From NCBI RefSeq assembly GCF_028656955.1, contig NZ_JAMDGY010000011.1:62001-126000 (forward strand): DNA of 64,000 bases. The letters are read 5' to 3'. Positions within the stretch are counted from its first letter, which is position 1. Every line of letters begins with the position of its first letter. A program made the position numbers and the translations under genes. Below the pieces are notes generated by a model. The model saw only the letters and a list, made by a program, of their open reading frames with translations, was not told the origin of the DNA and ran no database searches. This DNA is from Pseudomonas fontis (GTDB lineage: Bacteria > Pseudomonadota > Gammaproteobacteria > Pseudomonadales > Pseudomonadaceae). Shown here piece after piece: positions 36,231 to 44,568 of this stretch.

Positions 36231-38432
36231 CTAGAAGCGGAAATTGGCAGTCAGTTCAGCCGAACGGCCTGGAGCGACCGTGGCGAACAGGCCGACATGG
36301 GAGGCATCGTAGATGGTCTCGTCGGTCAGGTTGAGCACGTTGACCTGCAGGTCGAGGTTCTTGTTGACCTTGTAGTTGACCATCGCGTCGTAGCGCCAGT
36401 AGCTGTCGAGGGTGACGGTGTTGGCGTCGTTCATGTAGCGCTCGTCCATGTAGTTGGCCCCGGCACCGACGGTCCAGCGCGCGTCGATATCGTACGAGGT
36501 CCACAGGCTGAGGCTGTTCGGTGCGATGAACTTGGACTGGTTGCCGTCGTTGTCGCCGTTGCCACCGGACTTGAGCACTTCAGCGTCCAGGTAGGTGTAG
36601 CCGGCCCACAGCGCCCAAGCATCGGTAATCCGCCCCGAAGCGCCGAGCTCAAGCCCGGTTACCCGCTGATCACCGTCCATTACCACCAGGCCGGTCAGTG
36701 GATCATTGACCCGCGCATTGGTTTTCTCGGTACGGAACACCGCCGCCGTCAGCGACAACTGCTCGTTGAACACGTCCCACTTGGTGCCCAGCTCGATGCT
36801 GCGGGATTTTTCCGGGTCGAGGTTGGCCTTGTTGCCATTGAGGTTGCCCGCGCCAGCACCGTCGGCGCCGCCCGACTGGGTGTTCTCGCCGGATGGGTTG
36901 GACGAGGTGCCGTAGGACAGGTAGATCGCACCGTTGGGCAGCGGCTTGAAGACGATGCCGACCTGGTAGTTCCACAATTCGCTGTTGGACTCGGCACCAC
37001 CGGCGACGCGGTTCTTCACGTCGTAATCGTCATAGCGCAGGCCCAGGTTGAGGTCCCACTGTTCGTGCAGGCCCAGGGTATCGAAGGCATACAGCGACTT
37101 CACATCGGTCTGGTACTTGCCGGTGACCTGGTTGGTGCCCGGGGTGAGGGTCCAGCCGCCGTCATGCGGGTTGGGGTTGTACAGGTCACCCGGGCGGCCG
37201 TTGTTGCCGGCGTGCTTGTCCTTGTCGGTGATGGTTTCCCGGCTGACTTCCAGGCCTGCCGCGTAGGTGTGCTTGATGCCACCGGTAGCAAAGGTGCCGA
37301 ACAGGTCGGTCTGGTTGATCAGCGAGGTGTTGACCACGTTGCGCGGGCGGAAGCCGCGCGGCACCAGGCCATTCTGCTCCTGGGCAACGTTGGCGAACAC
37401 CGGACGGCTCATCACGTAGTTCTGCATGGTCCGGCCGCCACGCAAGGTGTTGCGCAGGCTGAAGGCGTCGTTGAACTCGTGCTGGACGATCAACGTGGCG
37501 ATATCGGCGGAGGTCTTGCGGAAATCGCGATCGACCAAACCGTAGAAGTTGTCGCGATCGACCTTGACCGGCTTGTTGGTGATCAGCGAGATCGGGTGAC
37601 CCTGGTCTGGAATGTCATCGGACTCCAGGTGGTAGTAGCTGGCCGTGACCTGGGTTGGCCCGCTCAGGCCCCAGGTCACGGTCGGGGCGATACCCCAGCG
37701 GCTGACTTCAACGTGGTCGCGGCCTGGGGTGTCCGCTTCGTGCTTCATGGCGTTCAAGCGCAGGGCCAGGTCCTGCTCGGGCAGGTACTGGTTGATATCC
37801 AGCGTCTCGCGGCGCAGTTGGTCGGTGCCCAGTGTCAGGCTGCCGGCGATGAAGTCCTCGGCCTTGGCGGACTTGCTGACCTGGTTGATAGTGCCCCCGG
37901 TCGAGCCGCGGCCGCTGTAGGCCGAGCTTGGCCCCTTGAGGATTTCCACGGTCTCGACGTTGAACGTTTCGTGGGAAGAACGCCCCAGGTCACGCAGGCC
38001 ATCGATCTGGATATCGGTGCTGGCCTCAAAGCCACGAATGAACGGTCGATCGCCCAACGGCGTGCCGCCCTCACCCGCGCCCAGGGTAATACCCGGCGTG
38101 GTGCGCAATACATCGGCCAGCGAGGTGGCACCGCGTTCCTTGATCAACGCTTCATTGATGATGGTGACCGACTTGGGTGTTTCGCGCAGGGGCGCGGTGA
38201 ACTTTGGCGACGCCATCGCGTCAACTTTGAACGTTTCCGCAGGCTTGCCAGGAACATGCTGTTTCCCGGTGATATCAAGCGCATCCAGTTCTACGGAAGC
38301 GGCCTTTTCAGTAGGTGCCGCTGGCGTGGTGTCGGCAAGGCTGCTGCTCGACCAGGACGCCACCGCCAGCCCCAGGGCCGTGCAGAGCTGGCCGGATTCG
38401 GAAAGACGCAAGGATTTGTGTGTGGATTTCAT
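36231..38432 (-). CDS. TonB-dependent siderophore receptor, Fiu-like (no STN domain)
   Basis: This 733-aa outer-membrane receptor has a signal peptide (to about residue 33), a TonB box region (LDALDITGK), a plug (LRETPKSVTIINEALIKERG, NVETVEILKGPSSAYSGRGSTGG) and a barrel ending in NFRF. It lacks the STN domain, so it is a pure importer. Sequence style and size resemble the catecholate receptors Fiu/PiuA, which also take up monomeric catechols. A Fur-like box lies about 40 bp upstream, so iron repression is likely. It is monocistronic. The catecholate assignment is an inference from overall resemblance. Confidence 0.9.
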   Translation of the reverse strand: MKSTHKSLRLSESGQLCTALGLAVASWSSSSLADTTPAAPTEKAASVELDALDITGKQHVPGKPAETFKVDAMASPKFTAPLRETPKSVTIINEALIKERGATSLADVLRTTPGITLGAGEGGTPLGDRPFIRGFEASTDIQIDGLRDLGRSSHETFNVETVEILKGPSSAYSGRGSTGGTINQVSKSAKAEDFIAGSLTLGTDQLRRETLDINQYLPEQDLALRLNAMKHEADTPGRDHVEVSRWGIAPTVTWGLSGPTQVTASYYHLESDDIPDQGHPISLITNKPVKVDRDNFYGLVDRDFRKTSADIATLIVQHEFNDAFSLRNTLRGGRTMQNYVMSRPVFANVAQEQNGLVPRGFRPRNVVNTSLINQTDLFGTFATGGIKHTYAAGLEVSRETITDKDKHAGNNGRPGDLYNPNPHDGGWTLTPGTNQVTGKYQTDVKSLYAFDTLGLHEQWDLNLGLRYDDYDVKNRVAGGAESNSELWNYQVGIVFKPLPNGAIYLSYGTSSNPSGENTQSGGADGAGAGNLNGNKANLDPEKSRSIELGTKWDVFNEQLSLTAAVFRTEKTNARVNDPLTGLVVMDGDQRVTGLELGASGRITDAWALWAGYTYLDAEVLKSGGNGDNDGNQSKFIAPNSLSLWTSYDIDARWTVGAGANYMDERYMNDANTVTLDSYWRYDAMVNYKVNKNLDLQVNVLNLTDETIYDASHVGLFATVAPGRSAELTANFRF

Positions 38433-38761
38433 TGTTAAGTGCCATCACCGAGAAAGTGAGGACGGATACTATTTGCGAGTTATTCTCAACCGAAGTGCAT
38501 TTACATTATTTACGCCGGGTAACATATTATTTCTACATACTTAGTTACCAAGTACCGATTAAAACAGTCATTGAATAAGTAACAAGTTGTAATTCAATTG
38601 TTTGCAACGTTCGCGCTAGTCGCCTGAAGCCCGCGTCCTTGCTGTGTTCAATCTATTTTTCACATCCCCTTCACTCGCTCCCGACAGACACTCTCCTAGA
38701 GTGCGGCCATTCCCGTGCGGCCAACTGCCCACGCACCCGTTGATGGCCTTTGGAGCAACCG
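38433..38761. other. Intergenic region between Fiu-like receptor and phosphatase genes
   Basis: This 329-bp stretch is AT-rich from 38440 to 38600. It holds the Fur-like box of the receptor (38473-38489) and presumably the divergent promoters. Beyond the ribosome site GGAG at 38752 I see no further gene or repeat. Confidence 0.6.
38473..38489 (-). promoter_or_regulatory. Fur box upstream of the Fiu-like receptor
   Basis: On the minus strand TTGAGAATAACTCGCAA resembles the Fur-box form ATGAGAATNATTCTCAT. It is 41 bp upstream of the receptor start codon. Confidence 0.65.
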
Positions 38762-39448
38762 ATGCACCCCGCGATCGTTGATCAGACCTTCCTTCCCCAA
38801 CCCGAGCGACGATCCCGACGTCGCGTGCGAATCCTGTTGGCGAGCCTGGGTGCCGTGCTGGCACTGGCTGCTACCACCGTGTGGATAACCAGAGGTACAC
38901 CGATCGTGAACCTGGTCAGCGATAGTCAGATGCGCAGCAGTGGTGTCTATGCCGATTGGGCCAAGGGCGAAATCATCGTCCTGGTCCGCCATGCCGAACG
39001 TTGCGACCGCTCCAACAATCCGTGCCTGGACGACCCTGCCGGCATCACCGTTGCCGGCAGCGAGGCCGCCGCGCAGGTCGGCAACGGCCTTCAGCAACTG
39101 GGCATGGACAACGCGCAGGTGCTCAGCAGTGGCACCGTGCGTACCCAGCAAACCGCGCACTTCATGTTCGGCAAGCTGGCCACCAGCGAAGCCTGGGTCG
39201 AACAGTGCACCAAGCGTTTTGCCGCAGAGACCCTGGCGCACAAGACGCCCGACCGCAACCTCGTGCTGGTGACCCACAGCGGCTGTATCGATCAGCTTGA
39301 GCGCCAGCTCGGCGTGCCGGGCGGTGAGCGTTCCAGCGGCTACGCCGAAGCGGTGTTTGTCTCGGTCGGCAGCAATGGCAAGCCGCGCATCCTGGGCAAG
39401 ATGAACGCCCCGCAATGGCGCAAACTGCTGGCGACGGTGGCGCAATGA
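38762..39448 (+). CDS. Membrane-anchored histidine phosphatase, Ais/PmrG-like
   Basis: This 228-aa protein has an N-terminal membrane anchor (residues about 22-42, RRVRILLASLGAVLALAATT) and a periplasmic histidine-phosphatase domain with the catalytic motif IIVLVRHAERCD (about 70-80) and the second histidine in LVLVTHSGCID. Length and layout resemble Ais/PmrG, a phosphatase that removes phosphate from lipopolysaccharide core heptose. The ATG at 38762 has GGAG 6 bp upstream. Its stop overlaps the start of the PAP2 phosphatase gene (ATGA), so the two phosphatases are co-translated, suggesting a shared role in envelope lipid or LPS modification. Confidence 0.8.
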   Translation: MHPAIVDQTFLPQPERRSRRRVRILLASLGAVLALAATTVWITRGTPIVNLVSDSQMRSSGVYADWAKGEIIVLVRHAERCDRSNNPCLDDPAGITVAGSEAAAQVGNGLQQLGMDNAQVLSSGTVRTQQTAHFMFGKLATSEAWVEQCTKRFAAETLAHKTPDRNLVLVTHSGCIDQLERQLGVPGGERSSGYAEAVFVSVGSNGKPRILGKMNAPQWRKLLATVAQ

Positions 39449-40314
39449 CCCGGGCCCTTCATTCGCGCAAGGCGTTCTACCTGCGTCACCTCGGCGTACC
39501 GCTGCTGCTCGCGGCGGTGGTGTTCCTGATGTTCGACCTGACCAATCTCGACCGCTGGCTGAGCAACCTGCTGCTCGACCCGGCCACCGGCCAGTTCCCG
39601 CTGCTGCACAATCAGCTGTTCGAGAAACTGACGCACAAGTGGCCGCGCATCCTGCCGAACTGGACGGGCGAGTTGGCAATTATCGGCGCCGTGCTGTCAT
39701 TCCTTTGGCCGCGTTTTGCCGCCTACCCGCGCAGTGCGCCAACCCGTTGGCTGGAACGTACCCCAGTGGCCCGCGTGTTGCGCTTCACCACCCGCTATCG
39801 CCGGGACTTCTTCTATGTGGTGGTGGCCTTTGCCTTGAGCACCACGGTGATTCACTACCTGAAGAGCCACACCAGCGTGTACTGCCCGGTGGAAACCACG
39901 CTGTACGGCGGCGAACAACTGCAACGGGAATGGTTCGAGAACTTCACCTGGTTCAGCGAAGCCGGCAAGGGCCGCTGCTGGCCGGGCGGGCATGCGTCCA
40001 GCGGTTTCACCCTGTTGGCGCTGTACTTCGTCGCCCTGCGCCATCGCTGGGCGCATGCCCGCAGCCTGCTGATCGCGATCCTGCTGGTGGGCCTGGTGTA
40101 TGGCACTACTCGGGTACTGCAAGGCTGGCACTATATGTCGCACACCTTCTGGGCGGGGATCTTCGTCTGGTTGAGCAGCCTGTTGCCGGCGTTGTTCTTC
40201 TACGGTCGCACCGCGCTGGACGCATCGCCCCTAGCGCCACGCCAGCAACACCACACCCAGGGTAATCAGGCTGATGCCACCCCACTGGCGCAGATCAAGT
40301 CGCTCACCCAGTAG
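39445..40314 (+). CDS. PAP2-family membrane phosphatase with variant active-site motifs
   Basis: This 289-aa protein has about six transmembrane helices and a PAP2 (type 2 phosphatidic acid phosphatase) active site. Motif 1 reads KSHTSVYCP (Cys replaces the usual Arg), motif 2 is WPGGHASSGF, and motif 3 reads TRVLQGWHYMSH (His at the usual Asp position). Catalytic histidines of motifs 2 and 3 are kept. PAP2 enzymes dephosphorylate lipid A, undecaprenyl or glycerophospholipid pyrophosphates on the periplasmic side; the substrate here is unknown. The start overlaps the preceding phosphatase gene. The last 30 or so residues overlap the convergent EamA gene by 84 nt and look like an extension. 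Confidence 0.85.
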   Translation: MTRALHSRKAFYLRHLGVPLLLAAVVFLMFDLTNLDRWLSNLLLDPATGQFPLLHNQLFEKLTHKWPRILPNWTGELAIIGAVLSFLWPRFAAYPRSAPTRWLERTPVARVLRFTTRYRRDFFYVVVAFALSTTVIHYLKSHTSVYCPVETTLYGGEQLQREWFENFTWFSEAGKGRCWPGGHASSGFTLLALYFVALRHRWAHARSLLIAILLVGLVYGTTRVLQGWHYMSHTFWAGIFVWLSSLLPALFFYGRTALDASPLAPRQQHHTQGNQADATPLAQIKSLTQ

Positions 40315-40656
40315 GGTGACTCCGAGCACCGCGACCAGCACCACGCTCAACTTGTCCACAGGCGCCACCTGGGATGCCTGGCCCAGTTGCAGGGCCCGGA
40401 AGTAACAAATCCACGAGGCGCCGGTGGCCAGCCCCGACAGCAGCAGAAACACATAGCTGCGCGCAGAGATCGAGCCCAGTGCCTGGTATTGGCCGGTGGC
40501 GAAGAGAATCAGCGCCAGGCTGATCAGCACCACCACCGTGCGCAGCAGGGTGGCGAAGTCGGAATTGATCCCGGTCACCCCGACCTTGGCGAAAATGGCC
40601 GTGAGCGCGGCAAACACCGCCGAGAGGATTGCCCAGAATGTCCATGAAGCGAGCAT
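40231..40656 (-). CDS. Half-size EamA/DMT-family membrane protein
   Basis: This 141-aa protein contains one EamA domain with about five hydrophobic segments, half the size of usual ten-helix drug/metabolite transporters. It begins MLASWTFWAILSAVFAALTAIFAK and ends ITLGVVLLAWR, both typical for single-domain members, which probably work as dimers. The substrate is unknown. The ATG at 40656 is the natural start in a much longer antisense-open frame. Its 3' end overlaps the PAP2 gene by 84 nt. Confidence 0.85.
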   Translation of the reverse strand: MLASWTFWAILSAVFAALTAIFAKVGVTGINSDFATLLRTVVVLISLALILFATGQYQALGSISARSYVFLLLSGLATGASWICYFRALQLGQASQVAPVDKLSVVLVAVLGVTLLGERLDLRQWGGISLITLGVVLLAWR

Positions 40657-40740
40657 GCCTGCGAGCCCCTGCGTGGAGTGTGTTCGCGCCAGTGTAGATC
40701 GACTGGCGCCGAACGGGGCAGGACTGGCAAGATCACCTCC

Positions 40741-41655
40741 ATGCACCTGCCCCTGATCTACCACGACGACTACAGCCCGGACTTCCCGCCCGAGCATCGC
40801 TTCCCGATGGACAAGTTTCGCTTGCTGCGCGATCACCTGATCGACAGCGGCCTGACCACCGAGGAGGCCTTGCTGCGTCCGCAAATCTGCCCCGACGATA
40901 TCCTCGCGCTGGCCCACGACCGCGACTACATCGCGCGTTTTCGCAACGGCGAGTTGGCCCATGCCGACCAGCGCCGGCTCGGCCTGCCTTGGAGCGAGGC
41001 GCTGGCCCGGCGCACCGTGCGGGCCGTGGGCGGCTCGTTGCTGGCGGCCGAGCAGGCCTTGCAGCATGGCATCGCCTGCCATCTGGGCGGCGGCACCCAT
41101 CACGCCCATTTCGATCACCCGGCCGGTTTCTGCATCTTCAACGACCTGGCGGTGATCAGCCGTTATCTGCTGGAAGCCGGACGCGTGCAGCGGGTGCTGA
41201 TCTTCGACTGCGACGTGCACCAGGGCGACGGCACCGCACGCATCCTGCACGACACCCCCGAAGCCATTACCGTGTCGCTGCACTGCGAGCAGAATTTCCC
41301 CGCGCGCAAGGCGCAGAGCGACTGGGACATCCCGCTGCCACGCGGCATGGGTGATGCGGCCTACCTGCAGGTGGTCGAGGATGCCCTGAACTACCTGCTG
41401 CCGCTGTACCAGCCCGACCTGGTGTTGTATGACGCCGGCGTCGACGTGCACAAGGATGACGCCCTGGGCTACCTGCAACTGACGGATGAAGGCGTTGCCG
41501 CACGCGATGAGTGCGTGCTGCGCCAGTGCCTGGGGCGGGACATTCCGGTGGTCGGGCTGATCGGCGGCGGCTACAGCAAGGATCGCCAAGCGCTCGCCCG
41601 GCGCCATGGCATCCTTCATCACAGCGCACAACGGGTACTGAATTACCCACAATGA
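40741..41655 (+). CDS. Histone deacetylase family protein (acetoin utilisation / acetylpolyamine hydrolase type)
   Basis: This 304-aa protein belongs to the arginase/deacetylase-fold HDAC family. The active-site loop LGGGTHHAHFDHPAGFC (residues about 115-131) carries the catalytic His pair. The zinc ligands are in FDCDVHQGDGTA (about 154-165), with the third aspartate in LYDAGVDVHKDD. In bacteria such enzymes remove acetyl groups from polyamines, lysine or other amides; which is not predictable. The ATG at 40741 begins MHLPLIYHDDYSP. It is followed after 150 bp by a flavoprotein gene in the same direction. Confidence 0.9.
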   Translation: MHLPLIYHDDYSPDFPPEHRFPMDKFRLLRDHLIDSGLTTEEALLRPQICPDDILALAHDRDYIARFRNGELAHADQRRLGLPWSEALARRTVRAVGGSLLAAEQALQHGIACHLGGGTHHAHFDHPAGFCIFNDLAVISRYLLEAGRVQRVLIFDCDVHQGDGTARILHDTPEAITVSLHCEQNFPARKAQSDWDIPLPRGMGDAAYLQVVEDALNYLLPLYQPDLVLYDAGVDVHKDDALGYLQLTDEGVAARDECVLRQCLGRDIPVVGLIGGGYSKDRQALARRHGILHHSAQRVLNYPQ

Positions 41656-41725
41656 CTGTGGAACCGGCTGTGGATAACCTCTGTGAAAGCCACTCAAACC
41701 CTTGCAGCGCTTGGCCCGCAGCGAC

Positions 41726-41744
41726 CTGTACGTTTTTTGTACAG
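41726..41744. promoter_or_regulatory. Inverted repeat upstream of the flavoprotein gene
   Basis: CTGTAC and GTACAG are separated by GTTTTTT. A TAGAAT-like -10 lies at 41768-41773. It could be an operator; the 13-nt gap between CTG and CAG rules out LexA. Confidence 0.3.
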
Positions 41745-41805
41745 TGCCGCTGAAGGCCTGCCTCGGGTAGAATGCCGGCTCATTTATCCCCAGCTTGCAG
41801 CCACC

Positions 41806-43050
41806 ATGACCGATACCCCCTCTGTTGACCGCCCCCACGTTGCCATTATCGGAGGTGGGCCAGCCGGCCTGATGGCCGCTGAAGTGCTCAGCCAGGCGGG
41901 TGTGGCGGTGGACCTGTACGACGCCATGCCGTCGGTGGGGCGCAAGTTCCTGCTGGCCGGTGTTGGCGGCATGAACATCACCCATTCCGAGCCTTACCCG
42001 GCCTTTATCTCGCGCTATGCCGAGCGGGCCACTGAAGTGGCGGCGCTGCTCGAAGGCTTTGATGCCGACACCTTGCGCCAGTGGATTCACGGGCTGGGCA
42101 TCGAGACTTTTGTCGGCACCTCCGGCCGGGTCTTCCCCCGCGACATGAAGGCCGCACCGCTGCTGCGCGCCTGGCTCAAGCGCCTGCGCGATGCCGGGGT
42201 AGTTATCCACACCCGTCATCGCTGGCTCGGCTGGAATGCCGACGGCAGCGTGCGAATCGGTTATCCACAGGGCGAATTGGCGGTAAACGCTGATGCTGTA
42301 GTGCTCGCACTGGGCGGTGGCAGTTGGGCGCGGCTGGGCTCTGATGGCGCCTGGTTGCCGTGGCTGGAGACCCGGGGTGTGGATATCTCGCCGTTGCAGC
42401 CGGCCAACAGCGGTTTTGAAGTGGCCGCATGGAGCGACCTGCTCACGAGCAAGTTTGCCGGCGCCCCGCTGAAGAACATCGCCTTGAGCCTGCCCGGCCA
42501 GGCGCCGCGCCTGGGTGAATGCGTGCTGACCGCAGGCGGTGTGGAAGGCAGCCTGGTGTACGCCTGGTCGGCGCAGATTCGCGAAACGATCAACCGGGAT
42601 GGGCAGGCCACCCTGCTGCTCGACCTGTTGCCCAGCAAGCCTGTGGACAAGATTGCCGCCGCGCTGGCCAAGCCACGGGGCTCACGCTCGATGGCCAAGC
42701 ACCTGCAGGGGCAGTTGGGGATTGATGGGGTGAAGGCAGCATTGCTGCGTGAGCTGACTGGCCCTGAGGTGTTTGCCGATCCGCAGCGCTTGGCGGCGGC
42801 GATCAAGGCGTTGCCGATGCTGCTGGTGCGGGCACGGCCATTGGATGAAGCGATCAGCAGTGCCGGGGGCGTGCGCTTTGATTCGATGGATGAGCGTTTG
42901 ATGCTCAGTCAAGTGCCGGGGGTGTTCTGTGCCGGGGAGATGCTCGACTGGGAAGCGCCGACGGGGGGCTACTTGCTGACGGCGTGCTTTGCCAGCGGGC
43001 GCAAGGCGGGGTTGGGTGTACTGGAGTGGCTGGGTACTACAACCAGGTAG
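41806..43050 (+). CDS. HI0933-type NAD(P)/FAD-dependent flavoprotein
   Basis: This 414-aa protein has the N-terminal dinucleotide-binding motif AIIGGGPAGLMAAEVL (residues about 15-30), the HI0933 signature GRKFLLAGVGGMNITHSEP, and the C-terminal FAD motif GVFCAGEMLDWEAPTGGYLLTACFASGR (split, about 370-400). The family (TIGR03862-like, first named after a P. putida protein) has no established substrate. The closely related HI0933 group has an FAD-binding fold without known enzymology. The ATG at 41806 gives the standard start; a longer frame to 41683 was rejected. Confidence 0.88.
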   Translation: MTDTPSVDRPHVAIIGGGPAGLMAAEVLSQAGVAVDLYDAMPSVGRKFLLAGVGGMNITHSEPYPAFISRYAERATEVAALLEGFDADTLRQWIHGLGIETFVGTSGRVFPRDMKAAPLLRAWLKRLRDAGVVIHTRHRWLGWNADGSVRIGYPQGELAVNADAVVLALGGGSWARLGSDGAWLPWLETRGVDISPLQPANSGFEVAAWSDLLTSKFAGAPLKNIALSLPGQAPRLGECVLTAGGVEGSLVYAWSAQIRETINRDGQATLLLDLLPSKPVDKIAAALAKPRGSRSMAKHLQGQLGIDGVKAALLRELTGPEVFADPQRLAAAIKALPMLLVRARPLDEAISSAGGVRFDSMDERLMLSQVPGVFCAGEMLDWEAPTGGYLLTACFASGRKAGLGVLEWLGTTTR

Positions 43051-43062
43051 TTGACCCAGCAC

Positions 43063-43156
43063 TGTGGGAGCCAGGCTTGCCGGCGATAAGGCCCTCGCTG
43101 GCAGCGAAGGGCTGTGACCGCCAAGCGGTCAATCGCCGGCAAAGCCGGCTCCCACA
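43063..43156. repeat. REP pair (inverted) between flavoprotein gene and rhlE
   Basis: Arms at 43063-43086 (TGTGGGAGCCAGGCTTGCCG...) and 43133-43156 are inverted with a few mismatches. The spacer holds a GACCGC/GCGGTC hairpin (43116-43130). This is the common P. putida REP form and lies between convergent genes. Confidence 0.9.
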
Positions 43157-43179
43157 GGGTTTGCAGCGCTGCGTTGAGC

Positions 43180-44511
43180 TTACGGCTTACGCTTGCGCGG
43201 CCCGGTGTTGAACGTCGGCACCTTGCGCACCGGCTTGGCCTGTGGCGCCACCGCCGGGGTATCCCCGCTGTCCATCCAGCGCCCCAGCTTGCCTTTGGCG
43301 CCACTCTCTTTCGGCTTCTTCGGTTTCTTCGGCTTCTTCAGCACCTGGCCCGTGGCATCGGTCAGCGGCACCCGGTGCTCAGGCACGAAGTCCGGCTCTT
43401 CATGACGCGGCAAGGTCTTGCGGGTCAGTGTCTCGATCGCCGACAGCAGCTGCACCTCATCGGCACACACCAGCGAAATCGCCTCCCCGGTAGCGCCCGC
43501 CCGGCCCGTACGGCCGATCCGGTGAATGTAATCCTCGGCCACGATCGGCAGATCGAAGTTGACCACCAACGGCAGGTCATCGATATCCAGGCCGCGCGCG
43601 GCCACATCGGTGGCCACCAGAATCTGGATTTCACGGGCCTTGAAGCTGTCCAGCGCGCGCTGACGCGTCGCCTGCGGCTTGTCGCCATGAATACCGTCGC
43701 AGTTCACCCCCTGGCCACGCAGACGCTCGACCAGTTGATCAACACCGTTACGGGTCTTGGCGAACACCAGCACCTGCTTCCAGCGTTGCTTGCGCAGCAA
43801 ATGGCTGAACAGCTCCGGCTTGCGCTTCTTATCCACAGGCACCACCCACTGCTTCACCGAACTGGCGGCGACGTTGCGCGGGCTGACTTCGACGCTCAGC
43901 GGATCGTTGAGCATCTGCCCGGCCATCAGGCGGATCTCGTCGGAGAAGGTCGCGGAGAACAGCAGGGTCTGGCGGCGGGCCGGCAACGCGGCGTAGATAG
44001 AGCGCAGTTCATCGGCAAAGCCCAGGTCGAGCATGCGGTCGGCTTCGTCCAGCACCAGGGTCTGCAACTGCGAGAACTTCACGGCGTTCTGGCGGAACAG
44101 GTCGAGCAGGCGACCTGGGGTGGCCACCAGCAGGTCGATGCCCTTGCGCAGCTTCATCATCTGCGGGTTGATGCTGACCCCGCCATAGACGGCATAGGTG
44201 CGCAGCGGCAGGTGTTCGGCGTATTCGCTGATATTGGCGTGAACTTGCTCGGCCAGCTCGCGGGTTGGCACCAGCACCAGGGCACGTACCGAGTTGCTGG
44301 TGACCTTCTCCCCTTCCATGGTCAGGCGCTGCAGCAATGGCAAGGCGAAGCCTGCGGTCTTGCCGGTGCCGGTCTGGGCCGCGGCCATCAGGTCGCGACC
44401 GGCCAGCACGGCAGGAATCGCCTCGGCCTGGACCGGTGTCGGGGTGGTGTAGTTGAGGTGCTCGAGCGCGCGCAGCAAGGGTTCAATCAGGCCAAGTTTG
44501 GCGAATGTCAT
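43180..44511 (-). CDS. rhlE: DEAD-box ATP-dependent RNA helicase RhlE
   Basis: This 443-aa helicase unwinds RNA duplexes, mainly in ribosome assembly and mRNA turnover. The Q motif is near residue 25, Walker A AQTGTGKT at 45-52, DEAD box VLDEADRML near 150, SATFS near 180, and HRIGRTGRAG near 330. The C-terminal tail (about 395-443) is rich in Lys and Pro (KKPKKPKKPKE) and is the RNA-binding tail typical of RhlE. The ATG at 44511 (MTFAKLGLIEPLLRAL) is the family start. It lies downstream of the toxin/DUF6708 pair in the same direction, 57 bp after the DUF6708 stop. Confidence 0.93.
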   Translation of the reverse strand: MTFAKLGLIEPLLRALEHLNYTTPTPVQAEAIPAVLAGRDLMAAAQTGTGKTAGFALPLLQRLTMEGEKVTSNSVRALVLVPTRELAEQVHANISEYAEHLPLRTYAVYGGVSINPQMMKLRKGIDLLVATPGRLLDLFRQNAVKFSQLQTLVLDEADRMLDLGFADELRSIYAALPARRQTLLFSATFSDEIRLMAGQMLNDPLSVEVSPRNVAASSVKQWVVPVDKKRKPELFSHLLRKQRWKQVLVFAKTRNGVDQLVERLRGQGVNCDGIHGDKPQATRQRALDSFKAREIQILVATDVAARGLDIDDLPLVVNFDLPIVAEDYIHRIGRTGRAGATGEAISLVCADEVQLLSAIETLTRKTLPRHEEPDFVPEHRVPLTDATGQVLKKPKKPKKPKESGAKGKLGRWMDSGDTPAVAPQAKPVRKVPTFNTGPRKRKP

Positions 44512-44568
44512 GACGGTACCATCAAGGGAAATCAGCAATGGCGCCAGTTTACCTGTTTCGGCCACGCT

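Noticed and set aside
41726..41744. LexA box before the flavoprotein gene
   Set aside because: CTG and CAG are 13 nt apart rather than 10, so it does not fit LexA.
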